Shown one piece after another: positions 1 to 5,865 of a DNA stretch of 7,718 nt. The DNA comes from an uncultured Methylococcaceae bacterium (GTDB lineage: Bacteria > Pseudomonadota > Gammaproteobacteria > Methylococcales > Methylomonadaceae): NCBI GenBank assembly GCA_903873045.1, contig CAIQND010000843.1, positions 1 to 7,718 on the forward strand, read 5' to 3'. A program made the position numbers and the translations under genes. A model generated the notes under the pieces. It saw only the letters and a program-made list of their open reading frames with translations. It had not been told where the DNA came from and searched no databases. Positions within the stretch are counted from its first letter, which is position 1. Every line of letters begins with the position of its first letter.

Positions 1-130
1 GTTCCAGATAAGACAGTGAAATAGTTTGACGGGCAGCAATATCAGTTAATGTCACCGGTTTAAGTTGGCTGTGAAAAGCCAAGTCAAGCATTGCCGTTAC
101 CGCATAACGGCCTTTAGTAGTTAAGCGCAC
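1..130 (-). CDS. iscR: IscR, Rrf2-family Fe-S cluster regulator (N-terminal part only)
   Basis: This is the start of the transcription factor that senses Fe-S cluster status and represses the isc assembly operon when it carries a [2Fe-2S] cluster. Forty-three codons are visible, reading V(M)RLTTKGRYAVTAMLDLAF and then a segment ending ISLSYLE. This matches the N-terminal winged-helix DNA-binding region of E. coli IscR nearly residue for residue. The cluster-binding cysteines lie beyond the left edge. The start is GTG (128-130), chosen because the family begins exactly MRLT and because a GGGG Shine-Dalgarno sequence lies about 8 bases upstream. trmJ lies upstream on the same strand, as in E. 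coli, but here about 675 bases away with two small genes between. The upstream region carries a promoter overlapped by an apparent IscR operator, so it is probably autorepressed. Confidence 0.95.
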   Translation of the reverse strand, partial: MRLTTKGRYAVTAMLDLAFHSQLKPVTLTDIAARQTISLSYLE

Positions 131-166
131 AATAGAATCCCCAAGAAAAATAAGTATATTACCATA

Positions 167-196
167 ACTATACTCTTAACCCACCAAAATAGTCAG
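167..196 (-). promoter_or_regulatory. Predicted sigma-70 promoter of iscR
   Basis: On the minus strand, a -10 element TATAGT (167-172, 5 of 6 to consensus) is separated by 18 bases from a -35-like CTGACT (191-196, 4 of 6). Transcription would start near 160, giving an untranslated leader of about 30 bases before the GTG start. The -35 lies inside a predicted IscR site. Confidence 0.6.
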
Positions 197-200
197 CTTT
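176..200 (-). promoter_or_regulatory. Predicted IscR type-1 operator over the iscR -35 region
   Basis: Compared by eye with the type-1 consensus ATASYYGACTRWWWYAGTCRRSTAT, this 25-base stretch on the minus strand agrees at about 20 positions. They include the contiguous core GCTGACTATTTT (189-200 end) and the GT and GG of the second half-site. Its location over the -35 element fits cluster-dependent autorepression as known for E. coli iscR. The consensus is established; binding here is inferred. Confidence 0.6.
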
Positions 201-250
201 TATCCTGTTTAATAGTTAAGGTATTTTGGGTTACCTGCACTCACTGCAAC

Positions 251-502
251 TCATAAATACGCCTTGATGATTAACGACAACATGCCGCCCAGTAATAATC
301 CCATCATCCATTTTAAAACCGCTAAATCAATTTTAACGGGCGATAGTTCTTGTTGAAACTTTAGATCCAGATAATCGCGGGTGACTAATTGTTCTTGTGC
401 ATCCGCTATAACCCGGATAAAAGCATCCGCGTGTTCTTGTGAAACCCCCACGGATTTTAGTTTAACAACCGCTTCTTGGGTGTCGAAGGTGATGGTGCTC
501 AT
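251..502 (-). CDS. DUF1640-like (CCDC90-type) small membrane-anchored protein
   Basis: The product is an 83-residue protein resembling bacterial DUF1640 / CCDC90-MCUR1-like proteins. It has an N-terminal head (FDTQEAVVKLKSVGVSQEHADAF, about residues 6-28), a short helical stretch about 29-60, and a C-terminal hydrophobic segment WMMGLLLGGMLSLIIKAYL (about 65-83) that should anchor it in the inner membrane. Family members usually have a longer coiled-coil stalk between head and anchor, so this is a short member. Their bacterial role is not known. The ATG start has a GGAG Shine-Dalgarno 8 bases upstream and overlaps the stop of the preceding 49-codon ORF by ATGA, so the two are probably translationally coupled. 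The family call is from memory of the sequence pattern and is moderately sure. Confidence 0.7.
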   Translation of the reverse strand: MSTITFDTQEAVVKLKSVGVSQEHADAFIRVIADAQEQLVTRDYLDLKFQQELSPVKIDLAVLKWMMGLLLGGMLSLIIKAYL

Positions 503-648
503 AATTTTTTCTCCAGATGTTTGATGGTTGCGTTTGCTTCGGCAAGGGTAAGAAATCCATCATCGGTAACATAACCAAAACGGTTTACGAAGATGTCTTG
601 GATTTTATCCAAAACAAGCCATACCTCGTTTTCTAATAAAAAGTTCAT
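499..648 (-). CDS. Unrecognised 49-residue protein coupled to the DUF1640-like gene
   Basis: This small ORF begins ATG (646-648) and encodes MNFLLENEVWLVLDKIQDIF, then VNRFGYVTDDGFLTLAEANA, then TIKHLEKKL. Its TGA stop shares the ATGA with the next gene's start. I do not recognise the family. It looks soluble, mildly acidic in the middle and helix-prone at the C terminus. An in-frame stop just upstream excludes a longer version with a distant start. No strong Shine-Dalgarno is visible. Support comes from the exact 4-base overlap with the downstream gene and from plausible protein-like composition. It could be a remnant or a small partner of the membrane protein. Confidence 0.5.
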   Translation of the reverse strand: MNFLLENEVWLVLDKIQDIFVNRFGYVTDDGFLTLAEANATIKHLEKKL

Positions 649-679
649 ATCGTGTTTTCATTTCATGCTCTCTTGCAAA

Positions 680-747
680 GCATAGGTATCTGCACAACCC
701 GCTCTCCCTGCCGGAATGACGGCTATGATTTGTGTAGATAGCGATGC
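680..747. repeat. Imperfect palindromic repeat downstream of trmJ
   Basis: The 18-base arm at 680-697 (GCATAGGTATCTGCACAA) matches the reverse complement of 730-747 (GCATCGCTATCTACACAA) at 15 of 18 positions. A further weak match (TTGC at both outer ends, 673 and 758) extends it. The 32-base centre contains CCTGCCGGAATGACGG, a motif resembling dispersed genomic repeats seen in several environmental proteobacteria. No transposase is present. It is probably a small MITE-like or REP-like element, or a folded RNA end for trmJ. It has no T-tract and is not a clear terminator. Confidence 0.5.
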
Positions 748-804
748 CTGTAAAGCAAGGGTGTCTGGTGTTAAAGTCATTAGCTGCGGATGACTAAAGA
801 TTAT

Positions 805-1539
805 TCATTTTCTTTGATTATCTTGAGACATTCTTAAAATACCCCTGAGTATGTCTAGCTCTTTAATATCCAGTTGTACGCGATTATAAATTCGCCGCAA
901 GCGACGCATGATAGATTTTGATTTATCAGGATGCATAAAGCCAATATCTGTTAATGCCTCGTATAAATGCGTGTAAAAAGATTCCATTTGTGTGGCGGTA
1001 GCTTTGGGGATTTTGCCTCTGTCGCCAATAACGATGGCTTCTTGCTGGCCGGCGGCGACAAATAACTCATAACAAACGACTTGCACGGCGGCCGCTATGT
1101 TTAAAGAGCTATATTCGCTGTTGCAGGGAATACGCAGCAGAAAATGACATAAATCCAATTCATGATTTTTTAACCCTGAATTTTCGCGGCCAAAAATAAT
1201 AGCAACTTGATTGCCGGGTTCAGCAATCGCAACTTTATCAGCGCATTCTCGGGGTGTCATTTCAGGCCAGCTAATGGTTCTGCATCGTGCGCTGGCACCT
1301 ATGACCATCTGGCAGTCAGCAATGGCTTCTTGCAGGCTATGACAGACGGTGGCCTTGGCTAAAATATCATCCGCACCTGATGCTCTTGATGTTGCGTCGG
1401 CACTGGGAAATGTTTTAGGCGAAACCAGCCAGAGATTAGCCAGATTCATGTTTTTCATGGCGCGGGCAACCGCTCCAATATTGCCTGGATGCGTTGTTTC
1501 GACCAGAACAATTTTTATATGTGACAGCAACGGAGTCAT
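805..1539 (-). CDS. trmJ: TrmJ, tRNA (cytidine/uridine-32-2'-O)-methyltransferase
   Basis: This is a SPOUT-class methyltransferase that uses S-adenosylmethionine to 2'-O-methylate position 32 in the anticodon loop of several tRNAs. The 244-residue product carries the family signatures: IVLVETTHPGNIGAVARAMK near the N terminus, VAIIFGRENSGL in the middle, and the trefoil-knot motif EYSSLNIAAAVQVVCYEL. It also has the C-terminal extension ending ELDILRGILRMS. Length matches E. coli TrmJ (about 245). The ATG at 1537-1539 has its AAAGG directly abutting it. A TTG at 1528-1530 would give MLSHIKIVLVET, which aligns exactly with the E. coli start and has that AAGGA about 8 bases upstream. That start may be the real one (end coordinate 1530). 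The gene diverges from suhB. Confidence 0.96.
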   Translation of the reverse strand: MTPLLSHIKIVLVETTHPGNIGAVARAMKNMNLANLWLVSPKTFPSADATSRASGADDILAKATVCHSLQEAIADCQMVIGASARCRTISWPEMTPRECADKVAIAEPGNQVAIIFGRENSGLKNHELDLCHFLLRIPCNSEYSSLNIAAAVQVVCYELFVAAGQQEAIVIGDRGKIPKATATQMESFYTHLYEALTDIGFMHPDKSKSIMRRLRRIYNRVQLDIKELDILRGILRMSQDNQRK

Positions 1540-1575
1540 CCTTTGTTAAAAATAAGCCAAGTTTACCAAAAGATT

Positions 1576-1584
1576 TGCTATCAT
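1576..1584 (+). promoter_or_regulatory. Possible extended -10 promoter for suhB
   Basis: TGCTATCAT (1576-1584) fits an extended -10 (TG, one base, TATCAT) about 34 bases before the suhB ATG. The -35 position holds no good hexamer, as is tolerated by extended -10 promoters. The same 78-base gap must also drive trmJ on the other strand, for which I see only weak elements. Confidence 0.35.
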
Positions 1585-1617
1585 TGTGCTTTTATCTGCT
1601 CATTGTAAATTCCGCCT

Positions 1618-2412
1618 ATGCAACCCATGTTAAATATTGCCGTCCGTGCCGCTAGAAGCGCAGGCGACTTAATCCTTCGTTCAGCCGAGAATGTTGGCCG
1701 CCTGCACGTCGACGAAAAAGGTAAAAATGATTATGCCAGTGAGGTTGACCGTATGGCCGAGCGGGAAATTATTAGCATCATCAAGGCAGCTTATCCTGAA
1801 CACGCCATTTTGGCAGAAGAAAGTGGGGAACATCAAGGTAATGACTTTGTCTGGGTGATAGATCCGCTGGATGGCACTACTAATTACTTGCATGGATTTC
1901 CTCAATACGCGGTTTCCATTGCCTTAAAGCATAAAGGCAAGTTGGAAGTCGGGGTCGTTTACGATCCTTTGCGTGATGAATTATTCACAGCCAAACGTGG
2001 CGGTGGCGCTATGTTAAATAATCGTCGCCTGAGAGTAACCAATCAAAACAGCTTAAAAGGCGCGTTACTGGGAACGGGGTTTCCTTTTAAAACCGATAAA
2101 CATCTTGATGCTTATCTGGGCATGTTTCGGTCATTAACGACTGAGTGTGCAGGGATTCGCCGTGCTGGTGCCGCTGCGCTTGATTTGGCGTATGTTGCCG
2201 CTGGTCGATTGGATGGTTTTTGGGAGATCGGTGTCATGGAATGGGATATGGCGGCCGGCATTTTGCTAATAAAAGAAGCAGGCGGCGTTATCACCGATTT
2301 TTCTTTTAATGACAAGTACCTGGAATCAGGCAATGTCATTGCCGGTAGTCCAAAAATGCACCAGCTCATGTATCAACTTATTGAACCCCACGTGACTAAT
2401 AATTTGAAATAA
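1618..2412 (+). CDS. suhB: SuhB, inositol-1-monophosphatase family protein
   Basis: This is a Mg-dependent inositol monophosphatase. In E. coli SuhB also joins the rRNA transcription antitermination complex. The 264-residue protein aligns with E. coli SuhB from the first residue (MQPMLNIAVRAARSAGDLI), which fixes the ATG start despite a weak Shine-Dalgarno. Metal and catalytic motifs are intact: EES at 67-69, DPLDGTT at 82-88, and EWDMAAG around 208-214. The family's GxALDLAYVAAGRxDGF segment lies at about 185-201. Length matches the E. coli protein. The gene is divergent from trmJ and convergent with rimI across a repeat-rich gap. The sequence alone cannot say whether the phosphatase or the rRNA role dominates here. 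Confidence 0.96.
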   Translation: MQPMLNIAVRAARSAGDLILRSAENVGRLHVDEKGKNDYASEVDRMAEREIISIIKAAYPEHAILAEESGEHQGNDFVWVIDPLDGTTNYLHGFPQYAVSIALKHKGKLEVGVVYDPLRDELFTAKRGGGAMLNNRRLRVTNQNSLKGALLGTGFPFKTDKHLDAYLGMFRSLTTECAGIRRAGAAALDLAYVAAGRLDGFWEIGVMEWDMAAGILLIKEAGGVITDFSFNDKYLESGNVIAGSPKMHQLMYQLIEPHVTNNLK

Positions 2413-2446
2413 GCTTTCTAAAGCATCAACTATATTAAACAATGTC

Positions 2447-2673
2447 CACGAAAGACACGAAAAGCACGAAATATATCAAAAAGATGCCTCGACAAACATT
2501 AAAGTAATAATTTAGCCCCCCCTTTGAAAAAGAGGGATTAGGGCGATTTTATTAGATAAATCCCCCTTTTTCAAAGGGGGGGGATAACTACACATTAAAA
2601 ACAGCTCTTTGTATAAAGCTAAAGCTGCTGTCAGCTACCAACTAACCAATTCTTTTTTCTCGTGTCTTTCGTG
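2447..2673. repeat. Composite repeat element with 14-base terminal inverted repeats
   Basis: A perfect 14-base inverted repeat CACGAAAGACACGA bounds this 227-base stretch (2447-2460, and its complement 2660-2673). Inside lies a second, long palindrome (2516-2582). No ORF of note occupies it, so the 286 bases between suhB and rimI are repeat DNA without a recognisable gene. The CACGAAAGACACGAAAA motif resembles a dispersed repeat common in environmental bacterial genomes. It may be a non-autonomous element, or one repeat inserted near another. No target duplication is obvious. Confidence 0.6.
2516..2582. repeat. C-rich palindromic repeat, copy 1
   Basis: The arms CCCCCCCTTTGAAAAA (2516-2531) and TTTTTCAAAGGGGGGG (2567-2582) are perfectly complementary over 16 bases and enclose a 35-base centre. 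The centre segment 2545-2566 recurs exactly, in the opposite orientation, at 7291-7312. It would form a very stable hairpin between convergent suhB and rimI and might block transcription from both sides. Neither side carries the T-tract of an intrinsic terminator. Confidence 0.8.
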
Positions 2674-2698
2674 AGCTATCCTTTACTTTGAATAAGAC

Positions 2699-3238
2699 TT
2701 AAAACAACTCCAATGCCAGCATGATGGCATCTTCGCGGCCATTTTCGGCTGGGTAATAGCCTTTTCTAATGCCTATTTCATTAAAGCCTATGTCTTCATA
2801 GAGCGCGATAGCGGCTGTATTGGTGGGTCTCACTTCCAGAAAAATGGTTTCTGCCCGTCCACGGGCAAATTCGATCAAGTGTTCGAGCATTTTACGACCG
2901 ATACCTTGTTTCTGCTCGGTCGGGTCTACTGAAATATTAAGTATATGAGCCTCACCAACCGCCATTGAGAGCAAGCTATAGCCCAATACTTTTCCGTCTA
3001 ATTCACATACCCAGCAACTATAACCCGCTTTAAAACAGTCGGTAAAAATGTCTTCTTCCCAGGGAAAGTGATAGTTTTTTCTTTCTATCTCCAGCACGCT
3101 CGGCAAATCCGCATGCGTCATTATTCGCAGGCGCAGCAAATCTTTTTTAGTCACAGAGTCAGGAAACACCTTGGCATAGAATTCCTTATCGGCATCATAA
3201 ATCACCAAGTTTTTTATTTTGTCCATTAAGCCCCGCAT
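2699..3238 (-). CDS. rimI: RimI-type ribosomal protein S18 N-alpha-acetyltransferase
   Basis: This is a GNAT-fold enzyme that transfers acetyl from acetyl-CoA to the N-terminal alanine of ribosomal protein S18. The C-terminal ~145 residues match E. coli RimI. They include the substrate-side FPW (58-60), the acetyl-CoA loop QKQGIG (109-114), LEVRPTN with E135, and Y147 in IALYEDIGF. The last two correspond in spacing to the catalytic Glu and Tyr of the E. coli enzyme. The closing YYPAENGREDAIMLAL is diagnostic. At 179 residues it is about 30 longer than E. coli RimI, the excess being an N-terminal extension (residues 1-35). The ATG at 3236-3238 has GAAGG 6 bases upstream and follows the glycosylase stop by two bases, so co-translation is likely. 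A GTG at codon 29 is an alternative start without a well-placed Shine-Dalgarno. Confidence 0.92.
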   Translation of the reverse strand: MRGLMDKIKNLVIYDADKEFYAKVFPDSVTKKDLLRLRIMTHADLPSVLEIERKNYHFPWEEDIFTDCFKAGYSCWVCELDGKVLGYSLLSMAVGEAHILNISVDPTEQKQGIGRKMLEHLIEFARGRAETIFLEVRPTNTAAIALYEDIGFNEIGIRKGYYPAENGREDAIMLALELF

Positions 3239-3240
3239 AA

Positions 3241-3942
3241 TTAACCTTCGTTATTTTTAAATGTGTGTATCGCGTATTTTAAATCCAGCCAGGCTTCGCG
3301 CTTTTTGGGCAAAAATCGTAGCAAATACGCAGGATGATAAATGACAACAACGGGCGTGTCGTTAAAGGTATGTATTTTACCTCTCAGGCCGGACAAGGGT
3401 TCGTCTGTTTTTAACAGGGTTTGTGCGGCAACCCGCCCTAGCGCGACAATGATTTTGGGTTTAATTAATTGCTGTTGGCGCTGGAGATAAGCGTAGCAAC
3501 TTTCAACTTCATTGACATGCGGGTCACGGTTATCAGGCGGGTTGCACTTTAGCACATTGGTCATAAAGACCTCTTCCCGGGTCAGACCGATTGCTCGTAA
3601 CATTTCTGTCAACAACAATCCTGCGCTACCCACAAAGGGCAGACCTTGCTCGTCTTCCTGTTGTCCTGGCGCTTCTCCGACCAGCATCCAGTCAGCTTGT
3701 TGGTTTCCCGAGCCAAACACCGTTTTTGATCGGGTTTCACACAAGCCGCATTTTGTACAGTCAGCAACATCGGCTTTCAGCACATCCCAGTTATCGGTCG
3801 TTGACACCCTTGTCTCTGCTTCAGTATGTTCAATAATGGGTTCTTCAAATGCCAGCGGTTGCCCAGCAGGCATTGATGTTCTGGGAAGCCAGACATCAAT
3901 CCCCATAGCCTCCAGATATTGCAGGCGCAGCGTGTTATCCAA
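3241..3942 (-). CDS. Family 4-type uracil-DNA glycosylase with Fe-S cluster
   Basis: The enzyme removes uracil from DNA, the first step of base-excision repair of deaminated cytosine. The visible signatures are of the UDG superfamily, family 4 (phage SPO1 polymerase-like): GEAPGQQEDEQGLPFVG at about 89-105 with the catalytic-site motif, and HP at 203-204 in VIYHPAYLLR. Four cysteines spaced as 4Fe-4S ligands lie at 62, 65, 133 and 149. A linker of about 40 residues precedes the core. An upstream TTG (3961-3963) would add seven residues, but it lacks a Shine-Dalgarno and lies upstream of the predicted transcript start. The TTG at 3940-3942 has GGAG 7 bases upstream and gives MDNTLRLQYLEAMGIDVW, so I chose it. 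The gene is followed at two bases by rimI, suggesting an operon of two. Confidence 0.92.
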   Translation of the reverse strand: MDNTLRLQYLEAMGIDVWLPRTSMPAGQPLAFEEPIIEHTEAETRVSTTDNWDVLKADVADCTKCGLCETRSKTVFGSGNQQADWMLVGEAPGQQEDEQGLPFVGSAGLLLTEMLRAIGLTREEVFMTNVLKCNPPDNRDPHVNEVESCYAYLQRQQQLIKPKIIVALGRVAAQTLLKTDEPLSGLRGKIHTFNDTPVVVIYHPAYLLRFLPKKREAWLDLKYAIHTFKNNEG

Positions 3943-3965
3943 AATTAATCTCCAGATTGACAACG

Positions 3966-3994
3966 TATATAGCCGTAAGGGCGATTGCTATCAA
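3966..3994 (-). promoter_or_regulatory. Predicted sigma-70 promoter of the glycosylase-rimI pair
   Basis: On the minus strand, TTGATA (3989-3994, 5 of 6 to consensus) and TATATA (3966-3971) are separated by exactly 17 bases. Initiation would fall near 3959, about 17 bases ahead of the chosen TTG start and just after its in-frame upstream competitor. This suggests the pair is transcribed separately from leuA. Confidence 0.5.
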
Positions 3995-4007
3995 TTTAAC
4001 ATGGGAC

Positions 4008-4040
4008 AGACCTGACTGGCTTTATAAACCTGTCAGGTCT
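4008..4040. repeat. Short inverted repeat between leuA and the glycosylase gene
   Basis: AGACCTGAC (4008-4016) and GTCAGGTCT (4032-4040) are perfect complements around a 15-base centre that contains the self-complementary TTTATAAA-like core and GG/CC pairs. No T-tract follows on either strand, so it is not a standard intrinsic terminator. It could be a small dispersed palindrome or a processing or stability hairpin at the 3' end of the leuA transcript. Confidence 0.5.
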
Positions 4041-4114
4041 AACATCGGTATTTTGTTCTGACTAAAGTAGGTAGCCAAGGTGATTGTCGAGTAGCCTTTC
4101 ACCTTTCCTCTCAA

Positions 4115-5659
4115 TTAAACATCCCCTTTCTGCGGATGTCTGCGTTGATCGGGGCTATGCAGTTTGTTTACGGCATTGATATAGGCTTTGGCTGAAGCGA
4201 TAACAATATCGGTATCAGCCCCCAAGCCATTAACCATCCGGCCTTCTTTTTCAAGGCGAACAGTCACTTCACCTTGGGCATCGGTGCCATTGGTGATGTT
4301 GTTAACCGAATAAAGCTCTAAAGTGGCCTTGGAGTTCACCAGTTTTTCAATGGCTCTTAAGCTGGCATCCACTGCGCCACCGCCATTAGAGCTGCCGGTC
4401 ACTTCTTTATTGTCGACGCGCAGGGTTACTTTTGCGTTAGGTATTTCACCGGTCTCGGAACAGACCTTTAAAGCGATAAGTTTGACATATTCATCTTCTG
4501 ATTCAAAACCGGCTTCTGAAATCAGCGCCTGTAAATCCTCGTCGAAAATTTCGTGTTTTTTATCAGCCAGTTGCTTAAATCTTGAAAAAGCCTCATTTAA
4601 CTCTTCTTCCGAGGTAAACTCAAAGCCCAGTTCAGTGATTCGGCTTTTAAAAGCATTTCTGCCGGAGTGCTTGCCCAATACCATACGATTAGCGGCCCAG
4701 CCGACATCCTCAGCCCGCATGATTTCGTAAGTTTCGCGGCTTTTTAATACGCCATCTTGATGAATGCCGGCTTCATGAGCAAAGGCATTGGCACCCACGA
4801 TAGCTTTGTTGGGTTGCACAGGAAAGCCGGTGATGGAAGAAACCAGTTTTGAACAGGTCAAAATTTCACGGGTATCAATTCCCGTTTGACAGTTGAACAC
4901 ATCATGACGGGTACGAACCGCCATTACCACTTCTTCCAGAGAGGCATTGCCGGCACGTTCTCCCAAGCCATTAATCGTACATTCAACTTGGCGGGCACCG
5001 TTCATCACTGCCGATAAAGAATTGGCCACAGCCAGCCCCAGATCATTATGGCAATGCACGGAAAAAATCGCTTTATCTGAATTAGGGATACGCTGAATCA
5101 AATTGGCAATGGTCGCGCCAAATTGTTGGGGGACGCTATAACCCACCGTATCCGGTATATTCAGCGTGGTGGCACCCGCATTAATAACCGCTTCCAGTAT
5201 CCGGCACAAAAAGTCCTCGTCAGAGCGTCCGGCATCTTCAGGTGAAAACTCGACATCATCGGTATATTGACGGGCGCGTTTAACGGCTTTAACGGCATAC
5301 TCAATCACTTGCTCCGGCGACATTTGCAATTTCATTTGCATGTGTATGGGCGACGTGGCAATAAACGTATGTATCCGTGAGCGACTGGCACCTTTAAGCG
5401 CCGCTCCTGCGCTATCAATATCTTTATCCAAAGCTCTGGCAAGGCCACAGACGATGCTGTCTTTTATGACATTGGCAACGGCTTGAACGGATTCAAAATC
5501 ACCGGGACTGGCCGCAGGAAAACCCGCTTCTATTACGTCAACTTTTAAACGTTCCAGTGCTTTTGCAATCCTGACTTTTTCATCGCGGGTCATGGAGGCA
5601 CCGGGGCTTTGTTCGCCATCGCGCAAGGTCGTATCAAATATAATTAATTTGTCTTTCAT
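4115..5659 (-). CDS. leuA: 2-isopropylmalate synthase
   Basis: LeuA condenses acetyl-CoA with 2-ketoisovalerate, the committed step of leucine synthesis, in the cytoplasm. The 514-residue length is typical. The TIM-barrel catalytic domain (about 1-280) shows FDTTLRDGEQSPG (8-20, with D14 as metal ligand), the HxH metal motif at H202/H204 in VHCHNDLGLAVANS, and GLGERAGNASLEEV (231-243). The HEAGIHQDG motif of the linker lies at 295-303. The C-terminal regulatory domain (about 390 onward) shows SNGGGAVDA and GLGADTDIVIASAKAY, the fold that binds leucine for feedback inhibition. The ATG start has only a weak GAG Shine-Dalgarno. A promoter lies about 210 bases upstream, leaving a long leader with a leucine-rich ORF. 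pssA upstream is a neighbour seen in many proteobacteria, often with ilv genes. Confidence 0.98.
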   Translation of the reverse strand: MKDKLIIFDTTLRDGEQSPGASMTRDEKVRIAKALERLKVDVIEAGFPAASPGDFESVQAVANVIKDSIVCGLARALDKDIDSAGAALKGASRSRIHTFIATSPIHMQMKLQMSPEQVIEYAVKAVKRARQYTDDVEFSPEDAGRSDEDFLCRILEAVINAGATTLNIPDTVGYSVPQQFGATIANLIQRIPNSDKAIFSVHCHNDLGLAVANSLSAVMNGARQVECTINGLGERAGNASLEEVVMAVRTRHDVFNCQTGIDTREILTCSKLVSSITGFPVQPNKAIVGANAFAHEAGIHQDGVLKSRETYEIMRAEDVGWAANRMVLGKHSGRNAFKSRITELGFEFTSEEELNEAFSRFKQLADKKHEIFDEDLQALISEAGFESEDEYVKLIALKVCSETGEIPNAKVTLRVDNKEVTGSSNGGGAVDASLRAIEKLVNSKATLELYSVNNITNGTDAQGEVTVRLEKEGRMVNGLGADTDIVIASAKAYINAVNKLHSPDQRRHPQKGDV

Positions 5660-5681
5660 AAAAACTCAATTTATAGAGAGG

Positions 5682-5701
5682 TATCAACGGTTAAGTTGAT
5701 A
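5682..5701 (-). promoter_or_regulatory. Hairpin just upstream of the leuA start
   Basis: TATCAAC and GTTGATA form a perfect 7-base stem with a 6-base loop. It ends about 22 bases before the leuA ATG in the predicted leader RNA. It is AT-rich, with no T-tract immediately after it (TTTTT occurs only next to the ATG), so it looks more like a translation-control or stability hairpin than a terminator. Function is inferred only from position. Confidence 0.4.
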
Positions 5702-5750
5702 TAACTGATAAGGTGGGGTTTAGCTAATAAATGAACAGAATAGATGCCCA

Positions 5751-5858
5751 TCAGGGCAGGAATCTTAAAGAGAGGCATAAGCACGCGCACAAATCTGCTT
5801 TGGCAGTTATTGTGCCGGCACAGGTATTTTTAAAAGGCGTGGTGTATTGAATCATCAT
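5751..5858 (-). CDS. Possible leucine-rich leader peptide of leuA
   Basis: A 35-codon ORF opens with ATGATG a base or two after the predicted transcript start and ends about 90 bases before leuA. Its tail reads ADLCACLCLSLRFLP: five leucines and three cysteines in the last 13 residues. The stop codon lies inside a small hairpin (TGCCC/GGGCA, 5745-5758), and the leucine-codon region ATGCC (5774-5778) could instead pair with the overlapping GGCAT (5744-5748). This is the kind of switch used by amino-acid attenuators. Against it, there is no Shine-Dalgarno, no strong terminator is visible, and the upstream residues are not leucine-rich. It may be a chance ORF in a long untranslated leader. Confidence 0.35.
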   Translation of the reverse strand: MMIQYTTPFKNTCAGTITAKADLCACLCLSLRFLP

Positions 5859-5865
5859 ATTAACG

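Noticed and set aside
658..780. A 40-codon minus-strand ORF starting 24 bases after the trmJ stop (MTLTPDTLALQASLSTQIIA...).
   Set aside because: It runs through the palindromic repeat, so the open frame is most simply a by-product of the repeat. There is no clear Shine-Dalgarno and no recognisable protein feature.
2516..2582. Strong hairpin between convergent genes as a bidirectional intrinsic terminator.
   Set aside because: No T-tract follows the stem on either strand, and the sequence recurs elsewhere in the window, so it is better called a dispersed repeat. A terminating effect remains possible.
3512..4015. Long plus-strand open frame opposite the glycosylase gene.
   Set aside because: It is entirely antisense to a well-supported conserved gene and its translation resembles no protein.
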